From Brasenia schreberi (Eukaryota > Streptophyta > Magnoliopsida > Nymphaeales > Cabombaceae): a stretch of DNA of 64,000 nucleotides. Below, one piece after another: positions 44,641 to 57,600 of this stretch (within the stretch, counting starts at the first letter, position 1; each line of letters begins with the position of its first letter). The notes under the pieces are model-generated. The model made no database searches, had not been told where the DNA came from, and saw only the letters and a program-made list of their open reading frames with translations. The position numbers and the translations under genes are program-made. The DNA is taken from positions 2,975,501-3,039,500 of the forward strand of contig JAYKKT010000037.1 of NCBI GenBank assembly GCA_036023115.1, in the 5' to 3' direction.

Positions 44641-45139
44641 GAATTAGTATTAGCAAAAATCTTGAGTTCAAATACAATCAAAATTGACTCAAACTCGTTG
44701 AAAAAATGCTTTGCATGATCTAGAACGAGCTTTGATCTTTAAGCCGAAGCTTTAGCATGAGTTATGCCGAACAACTAGTGCTTGCCTTATAAAGCTTGTT
44801 TAAACTCCATGTAATCAAGATTAACTTGATTAAGTTAAACTGCATATCAAGCTTAGTGAGTCAGAATCAGACCGAGATATACTTGAGCTAATAAATTAGC
44901 TCAGATGTGGTCAAGCCAAATACATAAAGTTTTGAAACCATCAATAAAGAATGTTTGGTTGAAAAGCAACGATCGAAGTCATATCAAGCTTACAAACACC
45001 TCTCTTCGAAGTCCTTTCACTAAAGAATGTTTGATTTGGTTGAAAAGCAGCGATCACATATTGGGGAATGTTTGTGAATATTTTACTATTATAAGTCACT
45101 ATTATGAGGAAATCCGCAAGGCCTTTTGTTGGTGTCAAC
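44641..45139. other. Unassigned sequence with a short direct repeat
   Basis: AAAGAATGTTTG..GGTTGAAAAGCARCGATC occurs twice (about 44946-44975 and 45023-45055). Nothing else is recognised. Confidence 0.4.
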
Positions 45140-45621
45140 TAGGGGTGAGCACAACTCAATTTTAACCAAAAAACTAAACCAACTCGATTCTAGTTTGGCT
45201 CAAATTTGTATAGTATAGGTTTGGGTTTAGTTTAATTTTTAAAAATACTTTTTTTCAGTTTGGTTTCAGATTCATAACTGAATCCACGTAAAAACTGAAT
45301 TGGATTCCACTACTCTTAAGACTACCCTCAATAATACAAGAGAGTGTTAAATTGATAGACTACCATCAGTGATACAAGAGTGCTAAATTGATGGACACCG
45401 TTCGTGCAAAGATATGAAATTGGGAAGGGAGCTTGAAAGGGTCCTTCCATTTGGGATTCCTTGGGTTTTTGGGATTAGGGATTTTGGGGATGATGCCGAG
45501 GACAAGATGAGAGTAGCATTAATGAGCAATGAGAGGACGGTCATGATGGAGCGCACTATCTGGTTGACCTGTTGTGACGTTGTGCTGAGGAGGTTGATGG
45601 CATTGGTGTTGAAGCGATTAG

Positions 45622-46459
45622 TGTTGGAAAAAACTATAGACATACATATATAATAAAATAATATGCAATAAGTATAAACATATCTCAATCATAAATAACA
45701 TCTGCGTATCCAAAATAAGCATCAAGATGTATAAAGATAAAAGTAGATGTAAAATCAGAAACTTACCTGTGAAAGTTGTCCTTGCAGACTTATCTTAAAG
45801 AAATAACCACCTTGCTATGAGTACGTACGAGTATCTACACCTTCCTCCTAAGACAAAACGTACAAACAACTTAAAGAGAACGCACCTTGCTTTGAATTAA
45901 CTTCGACCAACACCTCAATCGCCTATGATTAGAGAAATGTCACATACAGAGGGAACGCAAAGAACCAGAAGAGGAGAGAGAGTACATAAAGCAAGTATAC
46001 AAGATTAAGAGCCCTAATATCCTATTTATAGTATGTGTGATGGATCCCGGATCTTGGATGTGGTCCAACCATCATGACTATTTAGGTCTATAACCATTTC
46101 CACGTGAACTCTTGATCATTAGATCAAAGGAATTTCATACAAAAAGATAGACCGAAGACAATTCCCAAATCCAAGCCCAACCTCAAGCTTAAGCCCATCT
46201 TGGCACGCATGTACGTATGTGTGGTCTTGTATGTCCTCGCAAAGCTGTTTGAACTAAGGTTCATGAACTACCAACTATATAAAAAGACATATGAGTTTGT
46301 CACATTTTTTTATAAGAGGCTAAACTTTGTTTTCTTGTGGTCATCACATGCACAAATCCCTTATATGTGACTTATACTTTAGGACTTTTACATATATCAT
46401 TTAAATATTTAGGGATACAAACATGAATTAAATGTCATTAATGCACATTAAATCCAACA
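45622..46459 (-). repeat. E7 3' LTR (left copy)
   Basis: Shares with 50121-51106 the blocks AATATGCAATAA, AAAATCAGAAACTTA, TATCTACACCTTCCTC, CCCTATTTATAGTA and GTCATTAATGCACAT, in order. A TATA-like motif (CTATAAATAGG, minus strand) lies near 46022-46032. Confidence 0.8.
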
Positions 46460-47641
46460 ATCCCCACAAAGTCTTTAAGTATAAAAATATCATCTTAATT
46501 CAACCATCATATTATGCTTTCAGTAATGGTATCTTCAGGTTTGAGTCGTTACTTGAGTTATTCAATATTACTCTCTGAGACTTTAGTTTGACTTAAATGT
46601 GTCTTCATTGCTTTTAACTGCACTTAGAACTATTGGTCTTAGCAATTATAGTCATGATATCATAGTATATTGAAATTGCACAAAACAACTTTTTTACCAT
46701 AGGTAAATTATACATAAGTCTCTTAAGCCATTTAGTTTTCAATCCAGTCTCATCCAAAACACATAGTTTTGCATCAAAGATAGAACGAGCAAAAATAATC
46801 TATTTCTTTTATTTTCAAGTGACAATATCACCACCCACAAGAAATACATATTTAGTGACCCTATTACTCTCAAAATTCTTTGTTATCTAACTAGTATAAC
46901 TAAATCATTTAAAAATCGAACGATGTTTACCGTAATGTAGTATAAGAAAAATTGTTTTCTTCATATAGTGAAGCACTTTGTCTAGAGCTTCGTAATGGAT
47001 TATATCGAGATTACTATTGTATCTACTAAACTTATATGCATAAAATTCAATATCTAGTCATGTAAAATTGGTTAGATACATGAAACTATCGATAATCTCA
47101 GAATATCATAGTTGAGACATAGGAATACCACTTTCATTCTTATATAAAGCCTAAGATGAATTACATGGCGTCTTAACATGTCTACAACTTGTATATCCAA
47201 ATCTCTTTAAAACTTTCTCAACATAGCGAGACTGAGAGAATACTATATCATCAATAGACCTTATAATTTTAAGCCCTAAAATTATATTAGCCACACCCAT
47301 CTCCTTCGTTTCAAACTTATTACATAAAATGACTTAGTCTTATTTACTATTCTCATATTGGAACCAAACAACAATATATTATCTATGTATAGATAAAAAA
47401 TGATGAAAGCATTATTGACAGACTAGACACACTTATTATAATCATTAGAAATAAAGACAAAAGATGATATTACATAATGAAACTTTTGTGCTATTATTTA
47501 AGGGTTTTTTCAAACCATATAATGATTTAACAAGCTTATACACCTTAAACTCATTTCTAGAAGCCACAAGCCCTCTTACTAGTTCATATAAAATTTTTCA
47601 TAGAGGTCATCATGCAGAAAAACAATCTTCACATTTAAAGA

Positions 47642-47851
47642 TTAGTGAATGGTTTTGATAATGAAAATTGTGGTCATTTGGGAAACTATGGAATAGGTAT
47701 CATAGTAATCTATTCCTTCCTTTTGTGTATATCCTTTAACAACTAACCTAGCCTTGTACTTATTGATTGTTCCGTCTACATTAAATTTCTTCTTAAAGAT
47801 CCAATTCCAACCTAAACTAGAATAACTAGGAGGTAAATCCAAAATTCCCAA
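47642..47851 (-). pseudogene. E7 copia reverse transcriptase start
   Basis: The 69-codon frame reads [20 protein letters not shown] and [20 protein letters not shown]. This is the signature opening of the copia RT domain (W-x-F-K-x-K-x-x-x-DGxxxKYKARLVAKGYxQxxGxDYxxT). Confidence 0.85.
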
Positions 47852-48072
47852 GTATCATTGGAAAGAATTAACTATATTTTATCGTTAATGATTTTCTTTC
47901 AAAACTTAACCTCAAGTGAGGTCATAGTCTACTTAAAGGTGATAGTATCATCATCGATATTGAAAGTAACAAAGTCACCTCCAAAATTCTTTGATATCTT
48001 AGGTGATTTGCTTATCTTTGGTTCAGTTATTTCTTTAGAGTCATTTGATATAGAAAATATGGTAAGTCGTAT

Positions 48073-48264
48073 TCAAAGCTTTTCCAACATATAGGTAAGT
48101 AACCCAAAACTTTGAAGTAAAATATTAACCATATCACATAGGGTTATATTCTTCTGTTCATATATTCCATTAGACTGATGAGAGTACATAACAGTAACCT
48201 CATGAACAATGTCATTATTTTGACAGTATACTTGAAAAGGATTTGAGGTATGTTCTCCTCCCAT
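48073..48264 (-). pseudogene. E7 copia integrase segment
   Basis: The frame reads GGEHTSNPFQVYCQNNDIVH, SHQSNGIYEQKNITLCDMVN. It matches the integrase pattern GGEFxSxxFxxYCxxxGI, then PQQNGxxERxNRTLxDMxR. Confidence 0.7.
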
Positions 48265-49319
48265 ATCAAACCTTAATCATTTATATACCTTACCTGTTTG
48301 AGTTTGTTTTTCATTTCTAAATATTTGAAACTTTTCTAAAGATTCATCTTTACTTTTAAGTAAATAAATATAATAGTATCTACTGCAATTATCAATAAAT
48401 GTAATAAAATATTTTTTGTTATCTCTTGTAATCATTCTATTGAATTAATGTATACCAAATCCAAAATCTTAGATTTTCTTTCAACTGTATAAAAAGGTTT
48501 CCTAAGTTGTTTCGCTTGTACACACATACCATATTTGTGTTTTGTATCTATTAAAGTTTTAGGATAAGGTTTAAATTTATCATTTTTTTTTTGAATTAAG
48601 ATTTACATAACTCAACCTAGTATGTCATACATCAGATGATTCAACATTGTACACGAAAGAAGAAGAAGAAGAAACAGAAGTAGAAGTTTTATTATTATTA
48701 AAACTTATACAATAATCAACAATTGGTTCTACATAAATTTTAAACAGATCTTCTAATCAAATAAATAACTCTTCCCAAAGAAACACCCAATACTAAGTTA
48801 TATAGTAATGACTTTATTATATTTATAATCTAACCTTAATCTCTCCCTAACTAAAGTAGGATCACTGAAGATATTACGATAAATCATCGAAATGTATCCA
48901 ACTCTCTCAAGAGTTAGAGCTTTTCGTGAAGGAAGCTTCAAGTCTACAGGCCATTCGCCCTTAACTTAAGTAGTCAAATGATCCTCTAAGATTACTATTC
49001 TCCCAGAGATGGTCTGGTAAGACACAAACAGAGACAAATCAACACATACGTGCAAATTAACCCCAATGTCTACTATCCAGTACTATGACTCATAAATATA
49101 AAAGAGATGAAGTTTAAGGGATATATACCCGTCACTAGCATGTTGACCATAGCTCCTTCACTAGCCACATGTTTCTTGTCTTTCTTTGAGGGATAATCTT
49201 TCGCACAATATCTAATCTAACTACAAGGTTAATACGGTTTGTTCTTGGGTTTCTTTTGGATCTTGACCTTTGGTTTATGATTTATCTTTTTTCTCTTAAA
49301 ATAACTAGGTTGTTTTCTT

Positions 49320-49575
49320 TCAACTCACAGGTTAACCCTAGATGTGTTGTCTACAAGCATAAACTTCTATGCATTTAATCTATTTCTATGTCTATCATTA
49401 CATCATTAAGAGTTATTTTACCCTTCTTATACTTGAGATTTAGGCTGAAACTCTCTTAAGACTTAGGATTGTCTTCAAGCATAAACTTTTATGGTTTTCT
49501 TCTATTTCTATGTCTATCATTAGATCATCAAGGGTTATTTTACTCTTCTTATACTTGAGATGTAAGTTGCAACTC
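49320..49575 (-). repeat. Tandem duplication, unit about 118 bp, inside E7
   Basis: Two units share, in order, AAGCATAAACTT[C/T]TATG, CTATTTCTATGTCTATCATTA, ATCAT[T/C]AAG, GTTATTTTAC and TTCTTATACTTGAGAT. They fall in the gag zinc-knuckle region on the minus strand. Confidence 0.75.
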
Positions 49576-49577
49576 TC

Positions 49578-49994
49578 TCAAAACTTTAGAAATTTCTCTA
49601 TAACAGACATAACAGTAAACTTATCAGGAAGCTCCTTTTTAACTTCCTTCAAATAATGGCATAAAAACTTAAACACATGAGCCTTTTTGTTCACAAATTT
49701 CTCCTCTACCATTTGATATTTAAGGAACTTGGTCATGAAATACTTTTCAAGACTGAGGTCTTCAGTATTGTATTTCTGATCCAAGGTAGCCCATAGATCT
49801 TTTGTTATCGTGGAAGGAGAAGAACTATATACATCAAATAAAATATTTGATAATATCGATAAAATACAACAACATAGAGTGTCCTCCTTCCACTTGCCGA
49901 TTCTATTTAATCTTCTATGGTCAATATCATCGGATAAGAGACAATTCGACTTGATATACAGATGCAGTCTTAGGATGATTAACCAAATTTTCAT
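49578..49994 (-). pseudogene. E7 copia gag
   Basis: A 138-codon minus-strand frame contains KDLWATLDQKYNTEDLSLEK, KYFMTKFLKYQMVEEKFVNK and LPDKFTVMSVIEKF. These are conserved gag (UBN2-like) segments, as in W-x-x-L-x-x-x-Y then MLxxxLPxxFxxxxxIxxLP. The frame ends at a stop just before the zinc knuckle. Confidence 0.75.
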
Positions 49995-50120
49995 ATGCTG
50001 CTCTCAGTATTTAAAATATGGACCAACAAACTTTCCCAATATCAAGGTTAAGTTGACCTTAGGTCGGAGGGTAGCAAATACAAACATGTTCACTACGGTA
50101 AAAAATGATTTATCTAAGAT

Positions 50121-51106
50121 TATTAGAAAAACTGTAGACATAGTTACATAATAAATAATATGCAATAAATGTAAACATACCTCAATTATAAATAACAGTT
50201 ACAAATCCAAAATAAGTCATAATTAAGTCATACAAAAAATAAAGACAAAAACAAAATCAGAAACTTATCTATGCGAGTCGCCCTTACAAACTTGGCTTAG
50301 ATAAATCAACTCCGCGTTATGAATACGTAGGGTATCTACACCTTCCTCATAGGATAAAACGCACACACAACTCTAACAGTATGAACCTGACTTCAAGTTG
50401 ACCTCGACCTAAATGCCTCAGTTGCCTATTGTTGGAGAATGAGGGTTATGGAAAATGTCACGTGCTTACAGAACGCAGGAAACTAGGAGAGGAGAGAGTG
50501 CAGAAAGCAAGTGTACGGGATTAGGACCCCTAATCCCCTATTTATAGTACGCGTGATGGATCATGAATCTTGGGTCCAATCAACTGTCATGATTATTAAG
50601 GTCCGTAATCATTCTCGCTCGGTAATTGTTCCTTCATGCACTCTTGATCGTTAGATAAAAAAAATTCATGCAAAAGGATAGACAATTCCCAAACTGAGGC
50701 CCAAGCCCAACCTGATGCACGTCTATAGTCTACCATGTTCAACAGTCACAACTGTTCAGGTTCGTAACTGTTCCCTCTTCGTAATCATTTTTGTGTGCAC
50801 TCTTTATCGTTAGATCAAAAGGATTTCATGCAAAAAGATAGACCGAAGATAATTCTCAAACCTAAGCACAGGGCCTAGCCCAATTCAACCCGACTCGCGT
50901 GTATGGTTTAGCATATCCTCCCCAAGCTCTTTTAACTAAGGTTCATGAACTATCAACTATATAAAATGATACATGGGTTTGTCACTCTTTTTTATATAGA
51001 ACTAAACTTTATCTTCTCTTAGTCATGCACTAGCCCCTCACATGTACAATCTTTCACACATATCATTTAAATCATTAAATGTCATTAATGCACATCAAAT
51101 CCAACA
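50121..51106 (-). repeat. E7 5' LTR (right copy)
   Basis: It pairs with 45622-46459 but is about 150 bases longer, through a repeated segment around 50580-50860 (two copies of CATGATTATTAAGGTCCGTAA or CAACTGTTCAGGTTCGTAAC with CACTCTTGATCGTTAGAT). The last terminal base pair TA replaces TG. Confidence 0.75.
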
Positions 51107-51663
51107 GTTCGTTGGCTTGTAGTTGCGCTGAGGTAACCCTTCTCTTGCTTCTTAACTAGTTTTGTGTGCATGTTTAATATTTACGGGAGAGTTCTCTCAA
51201 AGGTTTTGTTGGGCGTTTTTCTTTAGATATTTCAACGGATGGCAAATGGTGTTAGTTGGCGTTTTGGGTGGTTCTTCACCCGTTTGGACGGCGCATAAGA
51301 TGGAGCAATCTGAAGAAGCGCCTCCTCTTTGTATTCCCCTGGTGTTCCTCATTGGCAGCTTTGTATATTCGACAAGAAATTCCAGTGAAACCGTTGGAAG
51401 TTTACATGTTTGAAACTGTGTTCCTTAGATCGGAGGGGTCTTCTGCGTAAAAAATTTGAGCTGATTTTTCATCTTATTTATTGTTTATTGGGGTTTTGTT
51501 TTAGCTTTTAGTTGCTGTGTTGTTTTGTTCAAGAGCAAATGTGATTGAACTTTTGCGTGAACCCCAATAACCGAACCAAACTAATTCGGTTCGGTTTTTG
51601 TCAACTAAACATGTATGTAGAATTCGGTTTTCAGGTAATTCAGGTCGGTTATGCACACTCCTA

Positions 51664-54600
51664 GTACCAGCACATTCTAATCAAGTTCTTTTTTTTTAAT
51701 TATTATTTAGTTTCGTTGTCACAAGGGAGAACATTTTTTAAGGAGAAATTGTTGCTTCAGTACATCAGCATGCTGATGATCAGATGACCCATTTTAGACG
51801 AAATCATAAAAACATCGGAAAGTCTGAAAGCTAGTGACGGGAATTTATTTTAAACAGTTGGTGCTTTCTTTCCTTATTTGCCATATGAAGTAAATCGTAA
51901 AAATTTATCATGCTCACATATTAATAATTAGATTTAGATATTATTATATACTCCAAGCATTGCTTGTTTGGATGTCAAACAGTATGTATCACAATGAAAT
52001 CGATGTACAACCGACTCGATTAGATTTAGATCTTTTAATTGAATCATGCATGTATAAATAACACTTTGTTCAACCTGTTGGCATGAGAAAATGTAAACCA
52101 CCATGGACAGTCGACATCAACTGACTCGGCGTGCCCGACCCTTAGGGCCACAAAGCTGATCGGATCGGTTCGGTCTAGTTGGGTTGGGTTGGGTCTGTGT
52201 TGACCCCTGGTCTAAATCCATATCTGCATCAGCTGTGTCCCGCACTCCATGTTCATCTGATTAGACTGTAACTAGTTTAAACAAGATAATGATGTCTTTA
52301 GAGCGAGCTATTTGGATTAGGATAAGTGACTCGTTTATGGTACCTTGATTGTTTTGGGGCGGTCTAGTGTCCAATTCGAGCTCAGGTTCGAAGCCACAAA
52401 CTCGCAATTGAATACTCTTTGACATGAGTAAAGTTTTATTGCCGTCTAACGATTTATGTTGTAGAGAGTTTGATGGATAGAATTGGATATAGGCCCTTTG
52501 GTAGGATCTAATTAGGGTATTTTGATTATTTTAGTGTTGTTTGAATTTCGATTAGCATAGTTTGAGCCATTGGTCTCATTATTAGATAAGCTACATTCTA
52601 ATACTTATTTGCATAATAAAACGAGATGATTTTGAGGCTTTCTATATGGATTTTGACTTCAACTTGAGATGGATCTTGATATTAGTTTAGGTAGGGGTTA
52701 TATTTTTTTTCTCAATAGGAGAATGCTAGAGTGTTGTTTTGCATGGTTTGAAACATGCATGTATTACGTGATTTATAAATGCTTTCTTAAATTGCTACTT
52801 GGTTTATTTGCATTATTTTTTAGAATTGCTTTAAATGTGCATGCTTGATATATGTCCTGCTTTTTTCTGTGTGCTATTAGTTGCATGGGTGATTGGATGA
52901 GAAAGATTAATATGTTTTGCTATGAGAACATTGACGATGATATACTTTATATTAGTATTGAGATTTGTGAAGGAGTTATGTACTCAATTGATATGAATAA
53001 TAAAGAGATTTGAAAACTTAAATGTGTAAATATGTTGGTCATACTATGTATGTTTCTATGTGATGTCTAGAGATTCGGTTGTAATAATGGTAATGCATGG
53101 ACATTCCAAACAAGAGAGTAAAGAGTGAGCTCTCTAGTACCCATAAACGTGTTTGTGTAGATGATGAGTACCCTAGGATCATTGGCACGGCTCAGACGAT
53201 TTAGTCAGCATTGGTTTTGGTATTGGATGAGCTATAGTTATCAAAACTAAACAAGCTGTGCATGTATTAAGTACATGGATTCTGTGGATGTGGATGGGGA
53301 ACGTTCATGTAAGCTTTTACTTTTTTATCACAATTTTTTAAAATTCATAGAGCTGCTCGTTGGTTTTCTAAAATTTGGGTACGACTGACACCGCACTCCA
53401 CGATACGCTGTTGGTGATTATGTGTTGTGATCTTAAATATGTATGTTTTTAGCATGTAACCATATTTAGAAGAATATAATTTTTCTACTAGACATTCTTT
53501 ACATGTTCGAATCGTCGAAAAAAAGAGCCCATATTGCATGTGAGGACAAATGCACCACCAAGTAGGTAACTTTTGTGAATGTTGGTAAATGAACCAAGTC
53601 ACTAGTAGCTTGATTTGATTCGACCAATACAAGTTGACCCACTAAGTTAAACAAGCTGAATTTGGATAATTCATGTTTGTCTTGCTTCATATTATCTCGT
53701 TATCTGAGTTTGTAAAAACCAAACACAAGAAGACTGTTTTTGTGTTACTTTGGGTGTACACAAATATGGGCATTTTGGGTCGTGTCCATCTTTCCTCTCT
53801 ACATTGCGAGCAATCATGTGTTTTGGGTTGTCATCATGTCATATAATTTCATGTTCGTCCCATAAATAGGTAAAACCGAGCATGAACGATTTTTTTCATG
53901 TTAAGAGAGAACTATGTGAATAAATAAAGCACTCAAGGCACTATTTTCCCATTTGAGGAAACAATGATTTTGTCTTCAACGCTTTCAACGTTGTAGACAG
54001 GGACATCAATAAATCAGAGTCAGTTCATATATAGACATGTGTCCGGTTAGTTTCGGAACTGTCAGTTTTGGGGTGGTTCTAATTTGAGTCCAAAAACTGA
54101 TATGTTTAATTAAGAATTGGAAATCATAAGAGTAATTTTAAAAAATACTGGAACCAGCCATTTTGATTTTATAAGAAGTGAATCTGGAACTGAACCGGGT
54201 GGTCTTCGATTCCAGGTTGGTTCCTGTTCTGATTCGGTTTTGGTTGGAACCGTCAAGACGATTAGGAACAGACCATGCCAATATCTTTAGAAAACCAAAT
54301 AAAATTATTGGATGTTAAATCACCATATCAAATGTCGGATGTAAAAACATGTAAGATATAGGATCTGAATATCTGATATGCATTGGATATATCCAGAAAA
54401 CCGGTCCGATTCTGAATAGTAACAGATATGGTTTGGTGTTAATCAAATTCATTTGGATTCGGTGTTGCTTGAACATAAATACTTTGACCCTCTGAACTAC
54501 ACAAAGACGTTATGCTAAGTAAACCAGGAGCTAAAGCCCACAATCCATGGTCTGGATCCAGCATATCATTCAAGAGCTGCATCTAAATCCAGCGGACCCG

Positions 54601-56930
54601 CATTGATTCCAGAACTGCCTGAATTTTACACGCTGGCGTTGTGGGTTTGAACCAAACCAAATCCCCATGATGCAGGGGTGATCCAGTTCCAAGGTGGTAT
54701 AGATCCATCAAGAAATTGATTCTCGGAAATATTTTTCAACATTTGGTTCTTCTCAGCTAAGGCAGTGAATCGGGCTTCCTCGGGTGAGATAATTTTAGAT
54801 CAGGGTTCGTGCTTGTGAGCGTATGCATGACTAACTGATCAAACTCCAATTTGGTGTTTTTTTTTTTACTTTGATGCTCGAAAATACATATTTCAAATCT
54901 GGGAAATGCCATTTTCACGAAATCCCCAAACAAAGTGAAGATAATGGCATTTCTCAAACAATAATGAAATTGGCATCATAAATTTGAAGTTGGTTTATTA
55001 ATAATATTTTGCTCGATGATTGCCAAAGGTCAGAAAAGTAAGGATGGCAATGAGGCGGTTGAGCACAACTTCTAGTTTTTTCCCTCAAAGGGTAACAGGG
55101 ATTAAGATTTAAAACTAAGGTGAAAAATATATTTACTTTTTGCACGATACTTAATTGTCTTTTAACTAATTTTTGCCTTTTGTTTTTTATTTTCATGATT
55201 GGCTCCTTGAGATTGGTATGTATAGAGTTTGCATATATATACATATGTGCCAGGTATCGGTCGGGGCACTTTATCCCGTTACCCAAACTCAAACCTAATA
55301 GATCAGGTTGGGTAGATCCGGTCAATACTGCTGTCCCTATGAAAAGTATTTACGGTTGTTAACTAGTGAAAGACCGTCTTAATTGCGAGGAAATTCCATT
55401 TTTGGGAAAAAATCCAGTTGCCTTGTAGCAGATTACATGGTTTAAAGTTAAACCAGGACTTTTCCCTCTTATGTTATCTAATTTAAATCGGTTCACTTCC
55501 CAAACACACTTGTTTAGTTGCCTGCCCACTTGCTTCTAAAGCGATGCACACAATAGGTTTCGCTGTCTCTAGTTTTATATTGACATGTAACGAATTTTTG
55601 TATTGTCACATGCATTCAGTTGGATTCTACACCCGCAGGGTCAACGTATTCCTATTTCTTTTCCCTTTCTCTTTTCGATTCTTCTTTTAACCTCACACTC
55701 TTTCTTGGCTTTGAACAAGTCTTGTCCTACACCATGTGAGGATTGAATCTTATAATATATTATCATACAAAGTACACGCTGCGAGTTGCACTCAGAACGT
55801 TCTAGTGTCGTTGGTTTGGTTTCAGCGATTTTGAACATTTTGTGGTGCTTGTAAACCATGGTAAGAAAAACTTGTAACCGTGATAAACTTTAATTTGGTC
55901 TCTTTCTCTCTCTCTCTCTAGCTGTCTTATGATAAAGATGGTCGTTTCAGAGATCCGATTACTTAAACATGATCATATCATCTACGACCTTTAGTTGGGT
56001 TGGGGTATGTGTAGGCGACACCTTCTCACTTAAAAATCCACACAAAATTACCGCAGGCGCAGCAATTTACTACATCAAAACCAACAATGGATCATTTTTT
56101 TACCGGGTCAACTCTTCTTCTTGCGTCAGTCTCACAGCGTTTTGCGCACATTCTGTGCAGAGATGTTCGAATTCTCTTTCATCTCGCCCATAAACAGTCT
56201 CTCCTTTTCCCTTTTCTTGCTGAATTCAGTCTCTTAGGGAAACGTCAAGTAGGGAACCATTTTCAATACAGGAAAAGGTTGACCCACTTGATAACAGAAG
56301 GGGGTCTCTCATGCATCCAAAAAGCACAAAAGGGAAGGTCCTCTCAGATGTGACGCGAGGTGAGGACATTTTCCCATTCAGTGTCTCCATCATCCGATCC
56401 TCCCACTTGCGGTATCTGTTAGTTAAAAATATATACAGGGGAGGAGAAATCTAGTGTGCGGTAGTCGCTTGGATTCATTCGTCGTCGGCCGCGGTTTACT
56501 TGGTCGAAGAAGGGGTGGCCTTCTGGAAGGGCAGATTCAATTGGAAAGCCTGCCCATGGTTTTGCTGCTTTTATTCGAGGACGGTTTCTGCTGCGGACGT
56601 CGACAAAGATATACACGATAATCAACACGTCACCGTATTAGTAATTACTGTGCCATCTAAATTTGGGTTTTATTGCACTGAGCCCCTGGAGACAACAGTT
56701 ATTTGCAGCAGCTTGGTGTGATCTTTTCGATATTCTGTTGCACACTCTGATTGAAGGGTGTGTTTGAAAGCAGGTTGACCCGAGTGTAAAAACAACGAGC
56801 CTTTTCTCATATTAGACGGGTCAGTTATATGAATTTATTATTTCTATACAGCCTATCATATGCCATGTTAATAGTTAATTCAACATAAGTTACATCATTT
56901 TTTATTATTTATTTCAACACTTTTATGATC
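51664..56930. other. Long unassigned intergenic stretch
   Basis: No gene is supportable. Short patches rich in GGTTCGGTT-type words (about 52150-52200 and 54035-54250) resemble the low-complexity interiors of hAT-type MITEs. Open frames at 53345-53690, 54954-55362, 56087-56353 and 56500-56721 have no family motif. A CT run lies at 55907-55920. Confidence 0.35.
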
Positions 56931-56934
56931 GTCC

Positions 56935-57600
56935 TTCATGTCTTTTAATACTTTTAAAATTTAGTTTTTCATACCTTCTAATATGCGTTTATTTTGATCT
57001 TATTTCTATATATTCAAACCACCTTAAATTATATTCTCTCATTTTATCCTCTATTGGTGTCACTCTTAATTTATTTCTAATAACCTCATTATGTATGGTA
57101 TTTTCTTTTATAATTACTCATTCATCTCAACATCTTCATTTCTGCCACATACATCTTAGGTAGATGTTGATGATTAACTACCCAACACTCAGAACTGTAA
57201 GAAACAATAAATCAACTTGATGCTCTATAATATTTACCTTTTAAATTTAATATTATCTTCTTGTTACAAAGAATACCTAATGCACCTATTTATTGTAACC
57301 AACCTGTATTAATTCTATGTGTAACATCTCTATCAATTCTTCCATCACTCTAAAAGATTGATCCTATGTATTTAAAACTTTTCTTTTGTAAATGTAATGT
57401 GTGCTAATTTAATTTAAATGATCAAACTTATATTCAATATATTATGTCTTTGTTCTACAAAGTTGGAAACTTTTACTTTCTAATGTTTCTCTCCATAGTT
57501 CTAATTTTCTATTTTTTCTTAAACTCCTCTACTAACACAATGTCATATACAAATAACATACATCAAAGTACTTCATATATGGTATTTGGCGGGAGGTTAA
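56935..57600 (-). pseudogene. RTE-type LINE 3' fragment, decayed
   Basis: The minus strand carries, in order, words corresponding to DDxVLV, then the cysteine-poor YGSECWAVxxxHxxxMxxAEMRMLR block (ATGTGTGGCAGAAATGAAGATG-like text near 57155-57125), and GVxPIEDKMRExxLxWFxH (about 57065-57010). No frame is open. It is the same region and family as the plus-strand LINE at 36.7-37.0 kb. Confidence 0.55.

Larger units (their letters stand above)
45622..51106 (-). mobile_element. E7: Ty1/copia retrotransposon with both LTRs
   Basis: Two long LTRs lie at 45622-46459 and 50121-51106, both ending AATCCAACA on the plus strand. Between them on the minus strand lie gag (49994-49578), integrase (about 48264) and RT (47851-47642, with weaker pieces to about 46900). 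A polypurine-like ACTTTGTGGGGAT adjoins the left LTR. Frameshifts throughout make it inactive. Flanking 5-mers (ATTAG, GTTCG) do not match. Confidence 0.75.
45140..51663. mobile_element. Short inverted-repeat element split by copia E7
   Basis: The left end TAGGGGTGAGCA and the right end TGCACACTCCTA (TAGGAGTGTGCA on the other strand) match at 10 of 12 positions. Both ends run inward into AACCAAACTR..TTCGGTT-type sequence, as in many plant hAT-type non-autonomous elements. Without E7 the two parts (45140-45621 and 51107-51663) would make an element of about 1.0 kb. Flanking 8-mers match only weakly. The left arm has an open antisense frame (45688-45383) that I cannot assign. Confidence 0.5.
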
